From Cynocephalus volans (Eukaryota > Chordata > Mammalia > Dermoptera > Cynocephalidae), in NCBI RefSeq assembly GCF_027409185.1, contig NC_084461.1, forward strand, positions 147,295,001-147,359,000: a stretch of DNA of 64,000 bases, given 5' to 3'. The position numbers were made by a program, and so were the translations under genes. The notes under the pieces were generated by a model that saw only the letters and a list, made by a program, of their open reading frames with translations, made no database searches and was not told the origin of the DNA. Of the stretch, positions 22,542 through 33,800 are shown one piece after another (the first letter of the stretch is position 1; every line of letters begins with the position of its first letter).

Positions 22542-24047
22542 AGCTAGGATTTGTGCCAAAAAACATAGAAAAACAAAAGTAAAAGAAGAGAAAAAAAGGT
22601 AACAAAAAGTAAGAACCAAATTAAGAAACTGCTAGTAAAAATATAATTAAGATCTGTATGCATTTACCAACAGATATGAAGATAATTGGTTGAGAGGAAA
22701 AAGAAGAAAAAAAGGAGGGAGGGAAGAAGAGGATAGGATAGGATAGAATGGAATGCACTTCTAGGGTTTCCTTGGTCTTTATTATACATATAAAAACGAG
22801 CTGAGTTCCCATCTTACACATACCAGTTATGGGGGTTTTTAAATTGCAAGTAGCAAAAAGTGAGTATGTCTTGCATAAGAAAAAGAAGTGATGAAGAAAG
22901 TCTGTGGAGTAGCTTTGTAGCTCAGCAAACTGAAGAAACAACACAAGAGCTATGGTTCATAACACAATTAGAGTAAAAAGAGTTGCTGGACCCTGGCAAA
23001 CAAAGACTACTAATAGTCTCTTTAAGCTGCTGACATTGGGACGAATTTACATCAACCATTTTCTGTCCTGAGCCATTCAATTAAAAATGCAAATACCCTT
23101 GAGAATTTTACAGGTCCAGCTTGGTTCAGGATGATATAATGTCCACCACTTGACAGGGAATAGGGTGAGGGGGCAATGCACATTGACTGGATGTTCTCAC
23201 AAAGCTCTACAGAGTAGGGAGGGACAGTTCCTTCAAGTTAGATGTTGGTGGTGGTATGAAAAAAAGAGTAAATAGATGCTGGGCAGGCACTGCTAACAGA
23301 GGTCTACCATACCATACAGCTGTGCCAAGTCCAAAGATCTCCCCAGTCTTCCAGTGATTTCTCCGTAGGGGAATGGCAAAGAGAAATTGCACCCGACACT
23401 TGTTAATAACAGCAAAGACCATTCAAGACTTTTGCAATAGGAGAGACTGAACTCAACTCTGCTGAAACAAAAAGTGGAAGAGTTTTTAAAGCCCTGGGGT
23501 GAGTTAATGGAAAAGTACTTTTTTCCCCATATAAAAAGAGGTTTCTTTAGATGTTTGAATCATCTGTTGGTTGAACAGGACTGGACATTGAAAGCTCCAA
23601 GCTTCAGGGCTGAGCTGCAGAGCATCCACCACCAAGGCCTCTCTTGGATTTCCACGTGCAACAGGGAACAGCTGGGTCAGTTTGCACATTGGCCATTGTG
23701 CTTTGAAACATTTTCCAATCGAAGGCTGGGACTGCATTTTCAGAAGTCTTGCTCTGGCCACTAGGGACCAGGGGTTCCTTTATATAAAAATGCTGTCCCA
23801 GGAACTTCCCAATAGACACCTTCGGGCACTCAGTAATTCCTGAGGAACTGCTGTCTTCTTCAGGCTTGAGCTGCAGGTACAGCTGGACGCTTTTGCCAGC
23901 CATCATCCAAAAAGTACCTGTCTCAGAGTCTCCTTGAACCTGGATGTGAGGGTAAGAAGCAAATATTTGCTAATCTAGCACTTGTTTGCAGACCACAGAA
24001 AACTGCAGTTAGGAATGCCCTACAAAATTGAATGACAATATTTTCCA
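22542..24047. other. Unassigned sequence
   Basis: Open frames of 70-100 codons occur on both strands between 23200 and 23910. The longest minus-strand one, at 23604-23906, starts within 'atgatggctggcaaaagc'. None shows a domain I recognise. A degraded retrosequence or ERV fragment is possible but unproven. Confidence 0.35.
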
Positions 24048-24615
24048 TTTTTTTTTTTTACATCACTTTAAATAATTCACAAAAAGCTACAAAAGCCATA
24101 TTTACCAGGACACATCTGTTAAATAAAAACACCTTTTCATGTTAGCATACATACATACAGGGCTATGAACAACAGACTCCAGTTTTCTCTCCTGTTAATC
24201 ACAAGTACTGCCTATACCCACACACAGAATCACGCACAGATATACTGCTTTCCACAGATGTGGTGGCAGCCAGGGTGCCCACTCACAACTTGAGGGCTTT
24301 GACCTTCACGACCGACCTGCCACCCCAGTCCTCCATGGAGGTGTCACTGAATCGCTGGCGTCACCACCCCAGGCCTCCTGGTCTGGGTCGTCCCGGTCCA
24401 TGGCCCTTCATTGGTATGGTACCTCAGGTCCAGAAGGTTTGCCTCGGAGCCCGCGTTCCTCCAGTCACGCAAGCTGAGCCCTGGCCTGTGCCTTCCTGCC
24501 AGGTCAGTGCTTCTTCATGAGCAAGTGCGGGCTTCCAAACACCAGGCCGTGGCCGGTCTGTTTCTCCCAGAAGGCTGAGAAGGCCGGGTCCTGCACAGGC
24601 AGCCCCAGGTCACGT
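24048..24615 (-). pseudogene. Candidate 5'-truncated processed pseudogene, parent unknown
   Basis: On the minus strand a GC-rich stretch (about 24615 to 24508) reads as an open C-terminal segment, 'LGLPVQDPAFSAFWEKQTG', continuing to '…LLMKKH' and a stop at 24518. A UTR-like segment of about 450 bp follows and becomes AT-rich. It ends at an A12 tract (T-run 24048-24059). The change in base composition against the neighbours and the terminal A tract suggest a retrotransposed mRNA. No canonical AATAAA remains just before the tract and I found no clear target duplication. I do not recognise the parent gene. A chance GC-rich island is the alternative. Confidence 0.4.
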
Positions 24616-25204
24616 GTAAAAGAACTTGGGATGGTTAGGTGAGAGGCTAATCAATTTGATTAGGCCATTTCTGTTTGCTAATGGGCACATCCTGAAGTTA
24701 GACTCCTGCTGTACCATGTAGACTAGGAGATAGGGGCACTGTCTTTCTGGATGTTTGTATTTCAAAGGGTTAGATTACAGGTCTTGAGAAAGGCATTTCT
24801 GGATTGTTAACCCCGCAATAGGCTGGAAGATTTACATCTCAAAGGGGTAGAGAAAAAATTTACAATTTTAAGTTGTTTTCTGAAATAAATGCTCTAAGAA
24901 AAGGGAAGTCAGAGGCATAAAGTCTAAAGTTTTACCAAGCTGAGGGAAACATTAAGGACTTCTTGGTCATACGTTCTCTTGATGATAACTTATCAGTGAA
25001 GCTTCAGACTCCTGCTCCTGAGCTTCTCCAGTTGTCTTATTGTCCCTGCAGGCTGTTGTAGCTCATTCTGGTTTTCATCTCTCCTGTTTATCATTCTCCA
25101 GAGCAGCAATAACACCCAAAGCTGGTGTATGTAACTCTCATGGAAGAGTTGCAGACAAAGGCAGGGAAATACAGCATACAGTAGAGGACATTTAAAATGG
25201 TGTG
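24616..25204. other. Unassigned, possibly repeat-derived sequence
   Basis: The wording around 24720-25150 ('gtttgtatttcaaagggtta', 'ggcatttctggattgttaac', 'ccccgcaataggctggaaga') feels like part of an ancient interspersed repeat. I cannot name it or set its limits. Confidence 0.35.
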
Positions 25205-25222
25205 TCAGACATCAACACTTTT

Positions 25223-25356
25223 TTTTTTTTTTTTTTTGTGACCGGCACTCAGCCAGGGAGTGCACCGGTCATTCCTATATGGGATCCGAACCCGAGGTGG
25301 GAGCGTGGCTGCGCTCCCAGTGCCGCACTCTCCCGAGTGCGCCATGGGCTCAGCCC
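25223..25356 (-). mobile_element. Dimeric tRNA-Ile-like SINE with 18-bp TSD, variant first unit
   Basis: On the minus strand: 'gggctgagcccatggcgca', then 'ctcgggagagtgcggcactg' followed by a GC-rich hairpin-prone insert, the B-box 'gggttcggatccc' and 'atataggaatgaccggtgca'. A shortened second unit and an A tail follow (T-run 25219-25237). Flanking 'tcagacat[c/g]aacactttt' at 25205-25222 and 25357-25374 (one mismatch in 18) confirms retroposition. Confidence 0.85.
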
Positions 25357-25374
25357 TCAGACATGAACACTTTT

Positions 25375-26169
25375 AAAGTTACCCTCTCGTGCCCTTAACT
25401 TCTCTATTATGTTAGGCCCCAGCCTGTGACCTTATTGTTCAGCACCCGCCCATCCTCCCCCCCCACTCCCCGATCATCCTTCATTCTCTTGCTTCTTTGA
25501 ATCTCAATCCTCCCCCTTCTCCCGTCATCCTCCTTCTCAAGCCCCCAGGGCAAAGCAAAAATTCCCATTACATTATTATGCAAAGCAAATTGCCCTTTCT
25601 TTATTTCATCCTTTCCAGTCCTGGCTAAACCTTGGGACTTTCACATGCTTATTCAAAGAAGAAGATTCCTTACTCAAAGAACTTTCCATCCTAATTTTCA
25701 CATTTAAAGGACTAGCAAAAGTTTTGAAGTTATATTTCATTGACATGCCTCAGATGACATTCTTATGCGGGATTCAAAATCAGAGTACCAGCACTTTCAG
25801 CTGAGGGTGTAAAAGGAGACAGGGGCAGAAAAAAGGCCATAGAAATTTTATTTTTCTTCTCTGTAAAGGGCTTATTTATTTATTTTTAATCTGAAAAGGA
25901 GTCGGGAAGGGCTAAAGAGAAGGACAGACAGAGACAAAACTCTTCAAACCAAAATGATTATCATGACCATTACCACCATGATCATAACCACAGTGATAGA
26001 AATAAGGTATTCAAGAAAAATAATAATGTCATTGATTGACAGACACATAGGTATATAGACAGATAAACAGATAGGATTAATTATTAGCTGACATCTACAT
26101 CATAGAATGCTTGGGCATTAAATAGTTTGGGAAGATGTAACTGAGCAAGTATCTGAATAAAAATCTAAA
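25375..26169. other. Unassigned sequence
   Basis: C-rich tract at about 25440-25480, otherwise AT-rich. No gene or named repeat recognised. Confidence 0.45.
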
Positions 26170-26315
26170 ATGATATATTTAAAAATTATAAGTAGGTAGG
26201 GTGATAGATTTGTTAATTAGCTTAATTTGGCCATTCCATAATGCAAACATGTATCAAAACAAGATATAGTACCCCATAAACATTTTCAAAATTAAACAAG
26301 AAAAAGAAAGAGGTA
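26170..26315 (+). mobile_element. L1MA-like 3' UTR fragment
   Basis: 'gtgatagatttgttaattagc', 'ttggccattccataatgcaaac…atgtatcaaaacaagatatagtaccccataaac' is the end of an L1 3' UTR with an A-rich tail. Confidence 0.65.
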
Positions 26316-28449
26316 TATAGAGGGTACCAAAGAACCATTTTCTACCCATTACAAAGTGGAGAAGATTTAGGAAATTAAAAAAAAAAAAAAAAAAAAAAAG
26401 CTTCCGCCACAGCAAAGATTTTCCTAATGAAGAAAATAGCTGAGATGTGGGTATAAAGACATTACTGATTGTGGTATAGCTAATATCAAAGGGTATAAAA
26501 TGTTGTTCCATAGGCCAGATATTTAATTTGCTATTCAACTAATAAATTATTAAATTGTATTGAGTATAGACATTTATAAAATAATGATCCAGATCCTTGT
26601 TTTTTAAATAAGACAATATGACAATAAGCTTTCATTTTTACATAGTATTAACCAGCTGAATAACATTCCTCCCAACCCAGACAAGGCAGGAATGTTAAAA
26701 TTATCTAGATCCACTTGGCAGGTGGCAGAATTGTAATCTGGGATTGATTCCTCTGGTTGAGGCAGATGTTGAAAGGACTATTCTTTTTCTTCTTTTCCCT
26801 GGGGAAGTTTCCTTGGAATTTCCCAGTTTCCTTGGAGACTCCCCAACTGGAGATCTCTAACTCTATGCCTGGGCTCAGGCATTATGCTCCATTGGCCTCT
26901 TACAACTCTCCCTAAGCCAGTAACTTTTACTGGTCCACCTGTATTGGGGTCACTTGGCTCAACAGGTGTTTTTCCTGGGCAGCATCCATTTCAAGGTAAA
27001 GTTGGCTCCTTTCTCAGAGTCCATATATGGCCTTTTCTCTACCATTTGTAGAAGGACAGCTTGCTTCACCTATAGCCTCTTCTGGTGCTTATTGCTGCTG
27101 GCTTTGGGGCTCCTATAGGTACTCCTAAGCAATAGAAAAGGTCACCTTTAGCTTCCTCTGCATTGAGAGGGTTTGGGCATCTTTCACAGTAAATACATTC
27201 ATTCCTTACCCTGTGAATATTTATCATAGTTCCTATAGATTTACTGGCTCAAAGCACTTGTATTTGGTCCCCCCTCAGCTCTCTAGTTCTTGGTCCATGG
27301 ATCAGCTGGTTTCTTTAATCTTTTGGTAATTGCTTCAGACTAGTCCACTGGCTCCAAGAGAGTGAGAGGAATAATGTCTATTTTTCCTGTGTATTTGAGC
27401 CACAAAAGTCTGGCACAGCTTCCTAATGGGTGAACAAAGACCTGAGTGCAATTCATTTATGAATACAGGAGGCAAGGAGAGGGCTTGTTTGCAGAAATGA
27501 TGATCTGTTCCTGGTTAACCACCCAAGCCAGTTGTGCTGCTACACAATGAGGCTCCACTTCACTGTTGACTAAAAAGTTGAGTTAAGCTAGTAGAGAAAA
27601 CTGTGCCATAGCAAACTGACCATGAATAAAACAAATGTACACATTTTTCCTGAGTGTCTGATTATCTAAATATCTGCCAGGAAATTGAATTGCCTGTCAA
27701 CTGCCCAAATTATTTCACACGCTGCTATTGAAATTCTTGGTGGGGTAGGTTTTTTAAAGGGAAAAATAGGAAATGAGTTGGAAATGATTGATCAAATTTG
27801 AAAATAACAGTATATAGAGTGGCCTCTTCCATGCAACAAGGACACCTTCCCTTGCATTCTTTTCTCATCTATCCAGAGAAGAGAGAATCAAAGGCAGAAG
27901 ATTCATTTAAAATGATACAACTATTCTACCTGAGGTATATGGATTTTTCATTCAGTGGGACATTGAGAGTTAAATATTGCAATCATTTTAGGATCTGAAT
28001 ATATTGCTCTCCTGTTTAAATTAATTCATAGTAAAATTAGTCCATCAATTAAATAAGAATTGATATAAAGGGAGTAATGGAGTAACATAGAACACAAAAT
28101 TACTTGAATACATACTAAATTTTGGTTGTAATATTCAAATTTCACCAGTAAGTATTTTTTTGTTTTTTGTTTTTTCCTTGAGATGGTCCCATTGCCCCAT
28201 TGTATTACCTTGCTCTCACCTGAGGACACTGCTTCCTCTAATGGGCTGCATTCCTCCTTTTCCCTTTATTCCTGGTACCATGCGTGAGAGAGATGTCCTT
28301 CTCTCTTCACAATACTGCTGTTATAATAGTTTCCCTCACATTTTCCTAACAATCCCAAATTTGAAATTCAAGCTATCAGATCACAGATGATGTATCCTTT
28401 ACAAGAAAAAGGGGTACTAGAATAAATATCCCTTATTCTTGCTGTCAAT
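26316..28449. other. Unassigned sequence with an A-run
   Basis: A homopolymer of about 22 A lies at 26378-26399. From 26640 to 27780 the composition rises in GC and several short broken frames exist on the minus strand. That could reflect an old retroviral internal region, but no reverse-transcriptase or protease motif is visible, so no call is made. Confidence 0.35.
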
Positions 28450-30815
28450 TCCTGGACCCCAGGTCATTTCCTTTCATTTCTAGATGACTTTACCACATGG
28501 TTCACTGTTACTTTCTCCAACACTACTCCTGTTTTAATTCTTCATTACAAATATTCCTTCTAACAACTTAGAGCCTCATTTTTAAAACTAATATTCTCCA
28601 AAGAATTTTTTTTTTTTTTTTACTTCACCCTACTTCAGGTACTCACTCACAAAGGTCAGATCTTGAAAGTACTTATTAATCATACCAAATCAGTGTCAAC
28701 AACATCAATGCCCTTCAATATCAGTTATTTGCACCTTATTCTTTGATTTCCACCTTCAGTGTTCCTGGCTCACTTCTAGCAGGACTTGGCCTCCTTTAAC
28801 AGCATTAGCACCTCCAGTCAATGGATCCTATCAACTTCTCACTGTTCCTCATCATTTAATGTCCTTACACCCTCACTACATATATTAATTATGTTATTAA
28901 TATATGATCAACTATTATAATCCCTTCCTTCCTGACATTTTGACTTCCACTTCTCACTCACTTCCTTATGCTCAATTGGTGAACCCTAGAAAAATGGACC
29001 ATCTGCCTGTTCCACACATGCACTGTGCAGCTTAACTTCAGTAGAGCAGAACACACAAACACTCTGACTGGTCTCGTTTTAGTTTCATGAACAAAAACCT
29101 TAGTTGATACTAATGCTACCAGGCAGTCATAATTTAACTACTTAGTCTAATCATTTTCCTATTTTCCTAGTTAACAATTTCACAGCTTCTCCTCTCTTAA
29201 GTCTTTCAATATACCTTTTCCATACTCATTTCTCAGCTGATCATACTACTTCTTACCACACTGTGAAAATTAAATCCACCAAAAAGGAAACCTCTACACA
29301 CTCCCTCCACCTCATCTACCCACCTACTAGCATTTGTACTCTCTCATTCTGTCTTGCTGCGCATTACCATAACCCTGTCTAAAGTGTTCTTGAGGACATC
29401 CTTGCAGCATTTTCTTCTTCCTACTACTAGATCATTCTCATCAGCACACAAATGGTATTATTTCTCCTGCATTAAAACAACAAAATCTTTTCTTGATGTC
29501 ACAGTTTTGTCTGATACCCTCCAATTCTTTGCTTCTAATTTCCACCAAAACTCTTTAAAATGATGCTCATACCAACATGATCCAATTCCTCTGTTCACAT
29601 TCTGTCTTAGGCTCAGTTCAATAAGACTTCGACCACACCACTCGACCAACACTGCATTTGTCAAGGTTAACATGGGTCTTCTTTTCTGAATTTTTCTCCA
29701 TTCTTCATGAACTAATCCAGTGTGATGACTTTAAAAACCACACTCCTTACTAATCATTCTGTCTTCTTTGCTAGTCTCTCCTTGTCTCTTCACCCTCTTG
29801 AGATTGAAGTGAGTCCTGGTTGTCTTCTTTCCTGTATTTACCGTTCACTCTTCATGATCTCATCTACTTTGAAGGCTTTAAATACCATTGATCGATGACA
29901 ATCCCAAATTTATATCTTCAACACAAACACTGCTCTTGAACTCCAAACTCATATAACCAATGCCCACTGGACATATATACTTGAGCGTGTCATATGCAGT
30001 GCAATGTTCACAGGCCCCAAACTAAACTTCTGACCTCCCTGCACTCCTCCACTGCTGCCTTTCCCATTCTCTGACTGCTCTTTTCCTCACATACTCACAT
30101 CCAGTTCTTTAGGAAACCTTTCTGCCTCTACCTACAAAATACATCTAGAATCCAACCATTTCTAATCACCTGCAGGGCTACCATCCCAATACCAGCCACT
30201 ACCACCATCTCTAATCTAAATTACTGCAAAAGCCTCCTAGCTGGCCATCTTGCTTCTTTCTTTGCCTGCTACCCCCACTCCAACTATTTTCAGAGGAAGT
30301 CCACTAAAATTCAAGTCTGATCATGTCGTTCCTCTGCTTAACACCCTGCAATGGTTTCCTATTTTGCTTAAATGCATCCACTCTTAGAATAGCCTACTTC
30401 ACTTTCTGACCATATCTTCCATACACCCCCCACCTTTAGAGCTTATGCCATGCATGTTCCCCCTACCTGGAGTACCCTCACCCAGAGAACCAGGTAGTAA
30501 ATTCCCTCACCTCTTTCTAATGTGACCTTCTCCATGACCACCTATCCTGACCATCTATTTGCCTCACCCAACTACTTGTCTACTTCTATAGTTCCTTATT
30601 CTAGGCTATTTTTCTTAATATTTATTGCCTTTTAAAGTATTATTTACTTTACTTGTCTATTTTATCATTTATCTACTGTTTTCCAACCTAGAATATACAT
30701 TTCTTGAGGCCAGAGATCTTTATCTGGTTTCTTGACTAATGTATCTCAAAGGATCTAAGGCATCACCTGACAAACAGAAGGAGATTAATAAATATTTGCT
30801 GAATCTGTAAATAAA
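28450..30815 (+). mobile_element. Long L2 LINE fragment
   Basis: From about 29200 on, the order is that of L2 ORF2 and 3' UTR. Landmarks: 'catcctt…tcagcacacaaatggtatta' (29390-29460), 'cccaaatttatatcttcaac' (29903), 'ctctaatctaaattactgcaaaag' (30208), 'gatcatgtcgttcctctgctta' (30321), '…cctaccctgg…' type text near 30470, and the terminus 'gagattaataaatatttgctgaa' at about 30781. It is pyrimidine-rich and full of stops. The first 700 bp (28450-29200) are less certain and contain a T17 run at about 28603-28621. L2 copies are usually a few hundred bases, so about 1.6-2.3 kb is long. Confidence 0.75.
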
Positions 30816-33800
30816 CACTCTCTTAGAGATGGAACTCTGCACTATGGCATGTGTCTTTTATTTCTTTTTCTTCCTTTTTTTTTTTTTTGCATTATAAACA
30901 CAAAGATATTTATATTCATCATTTAGTAAATTGAATAGTACTTATTTTTCTTAGCATGACTATGCTTTACTTTATATGCCAATTTATGTTTTCTGTGATT
31001 ATGACACCTTAATTTCCCCTTGTTTTTACTCTTTTGTTTAAGACTTTTATCTCCCATCTAACTTTCCTTGATGGGAAATCTCACATTGGTCCGAGGCTCC
31101 TTTGACCCACTTTACAGACTATCCAGATGGAATGTATCTTTGAGATAATATACTCTAACTACTTTATCCATAGAGACCCTTATGACACACAGAGGTAAAC
31201 AATTTTCTATTTAGTTATAAAACAGAGCTCCAGTTCTTTTGGTTTTGATCTCTTTTCATTAGAAACCAAGATGGCAAACACATGGCTCACTCTATCTTTC
31301 ATCTTCTATGAGACCAACATTGCTTTTCCAGCAGAACAATCTTTCATAGACAGTCTCGTGGAAGGAGGCCTTAGAAATAGGGACCAAAGCACAAACAGAC
31401 TTTTCAACATAGGAAGAGCTCAGACAATAAAGTCAGAATTACAATCCCCAGTGCCATTTCAGGGGAATGGCAGGAAACTAAGTTGGGACCTGGGATGGTG
31501 GTGAAGCAAAATGACCTATTTAATACTAAAACATTGTATCCCAGGTCATATTTGAAGAATTTAAGTTACAGGGCACAAGTCTTATGATGCCTATCATGCA
31601 GCACAGTTTTCCAGGCTATTATTAAACTGGTATTTATTTCCCTTAAGCTAACTTTTATTGAGCCGTTGGTATGTGTTAGGCATTATTTGATTTAATACTA
31701 TTTAATTCTAAACCTAAATTTGAACACAAACCACTATGCAGCAATGCCTTCGCACCACATTTGATAAGGGGTTGAAAGTAAGGCTGCTTAAATATATCTA
31801 GCTTTAGGTTGCTGTTGATTTAAGAATTTGCACAGAGTCAACCCTATAGATACAATGATATGAACGTATTTGTGAGGGAAAGCTAGAGTAAGCTGATTTA
31901 GAACTAAGATAGGATGCTAATTTAAAAAAAAAAGTTTTTAAAAATTTCTCCCAAGCTATACAAGTTTGAATTTTTAAGACTACTTGATAGATTATTCATG
32001 AGACAACACCTAAATGACACTAAAAATAACTTTTTCACAAATATCTTTTGGGGTCAGTGATTTCACTAACAGAGACAAACCTCAAATTCGCCAATACAAT
32101 ACATAAGTAAATTTTGGAACATCAGAGAACTTAGGGGGATGACACATGTCTTCTAAAATCGTTGCCCTTTGTCACAGAGGGGCTCATGTAATGAGAAGTA
32201 CCATGTTTCACAGCAAAAGCAGTTGGTTTCACATCAAACTGAATGTGGAATGATAGGGATCGCTGAAAATTTGCCGGCCTGGCAGTGAATTAGTTTTTCG
32301 GTGTCCTCAGGGATAGACTGCCCTGTGAGAATTTGAACCTATCAGTTACCTGTCAAATTTCATTTGACACCTCATCCAAAATTTAAAAAGGGCTGCCATC
32401 TGAAGTCGGAGATGTTCTTGGAGGAAAGGAAAAGGCTATTTCTTTCTGGGCTTGCAGGATTGAAGCTGCCAACTGCTTCTAGTGGGGGAGGCTTGCTGGC
32501 AGCCCTACACCGAGCAAACTTCACAGATATTACGGCTTTCTAATGTAAGCAATTCTTTCACAGCCCCTAAATTCATTTTTGTCTCTCTCTTCTAGACAGA
32601 GGGCCCCCAGAGGCATGAAATCCCTAAGGGGACATTTAACACAACTTGCAGAACTGCCACTGGAATGTCAGTTGGCAGAGGTTACAACTTGTAACTCCGA
32701 GGTTTCTTAACCACAATTGATTTTTCTTTTTCCTTCTTGTCTTTTTCTGGACATAAAAAAAAAAAAAAAAATCTTATCCAGAATATCTTGCATTTGCCCC
32801 CTTTTGCATAATGTGAGGTTTTGTTTATTTGTGAATAAATACAGTTCATGGCTAGTCATTTCTGCACATCCTGCCGAAGTGTTCCTCACTGGAAATGTTC
32901 TCACACTAGGCTGACAGTTCACACCCTGAAGTTGGTGTTTTCTAGAGGCTCCCACATCCCAATCTTGCCCTACTCTGGCTAACAGCCTTAAATGGCTTAT
33001 ATGAGTGAGGGCTTCAACAGTTTGGAAACTGCCCTGAGACAAGGACCCCTTGATGGATTCATGATTGACCTCTTGATTATCCACGGCCATTCGAGGAAGA
33101 TTAAAAGGGCATGGCATGAGAGGTACATTAGCTGCAATCAATCTGCTGCTCCCTTCTCCTTCTTCCTTTCTCCTTCACACAGACTGATTCATCAAAGGAC
33201 ATCTGCAATGCCTCATTTCAGAGATCCTGGCTTCAAAGCCAGGCTTTATTTTACAAAGAGAAAAATACCAAAGTCTTTCGCTAGATCCCTTCAGGGCCAA
33301 AGAGGGGGGAAAAGAAAATCATTCTCTAATTGTCACTTCTATGCTGTCTTTGGGGAAAAAGAAAAAAAGGAAAAAAAAAAAAAAAGGATAAGTGCATATG
33401 TAAGGGCAATGATTTGAAAAGAGTAAAGGAAAAACTACTTACTTTTGTTTTATCCCACCATAATGTCTTTGTTAGTTTCTCTGGGTTAGTCATTGGTACC
33501 AAATATGGATGCTTAAAAAACTACAGAGGGCATATAAAGGTTTTAATTTAAACATTAGCTTCTTGGGTAAATGAAGGTAGGTTCCTGCCTTTGCAATATA
33601 ATTCACACAGGGCCATTTTTTTTCTTGTTCCATTATTTCATTGAGCTTCTGTGATCACAAGTCTCCTTTTGAAGTTGGTTGGAACTCTGAGCAATGTTAG
33701 ATTCCCTGGGTCTTGGAGTAAAAGGAGTAATAGATCTATAACCTCACAGTTCGAAAGGCTCTCTCTTTCTCTCTCTCTTTCCCTGAGGTCTTCATCAGTG

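Noticed and set aside
26640..27780. Retroviral internal region on the minus strand
   Set aside because: Only broken short frames; no protease, reverse transcriptase or integrase motif could be read.
32707..33417. Opposite-strand frames of 144 and 141 codons
   Set aside because: They overlap each other, terminate in A- or T-tract-encoded Lys/Phe runs and have no known domain. Overlap of two unrelated frames argues for chance.
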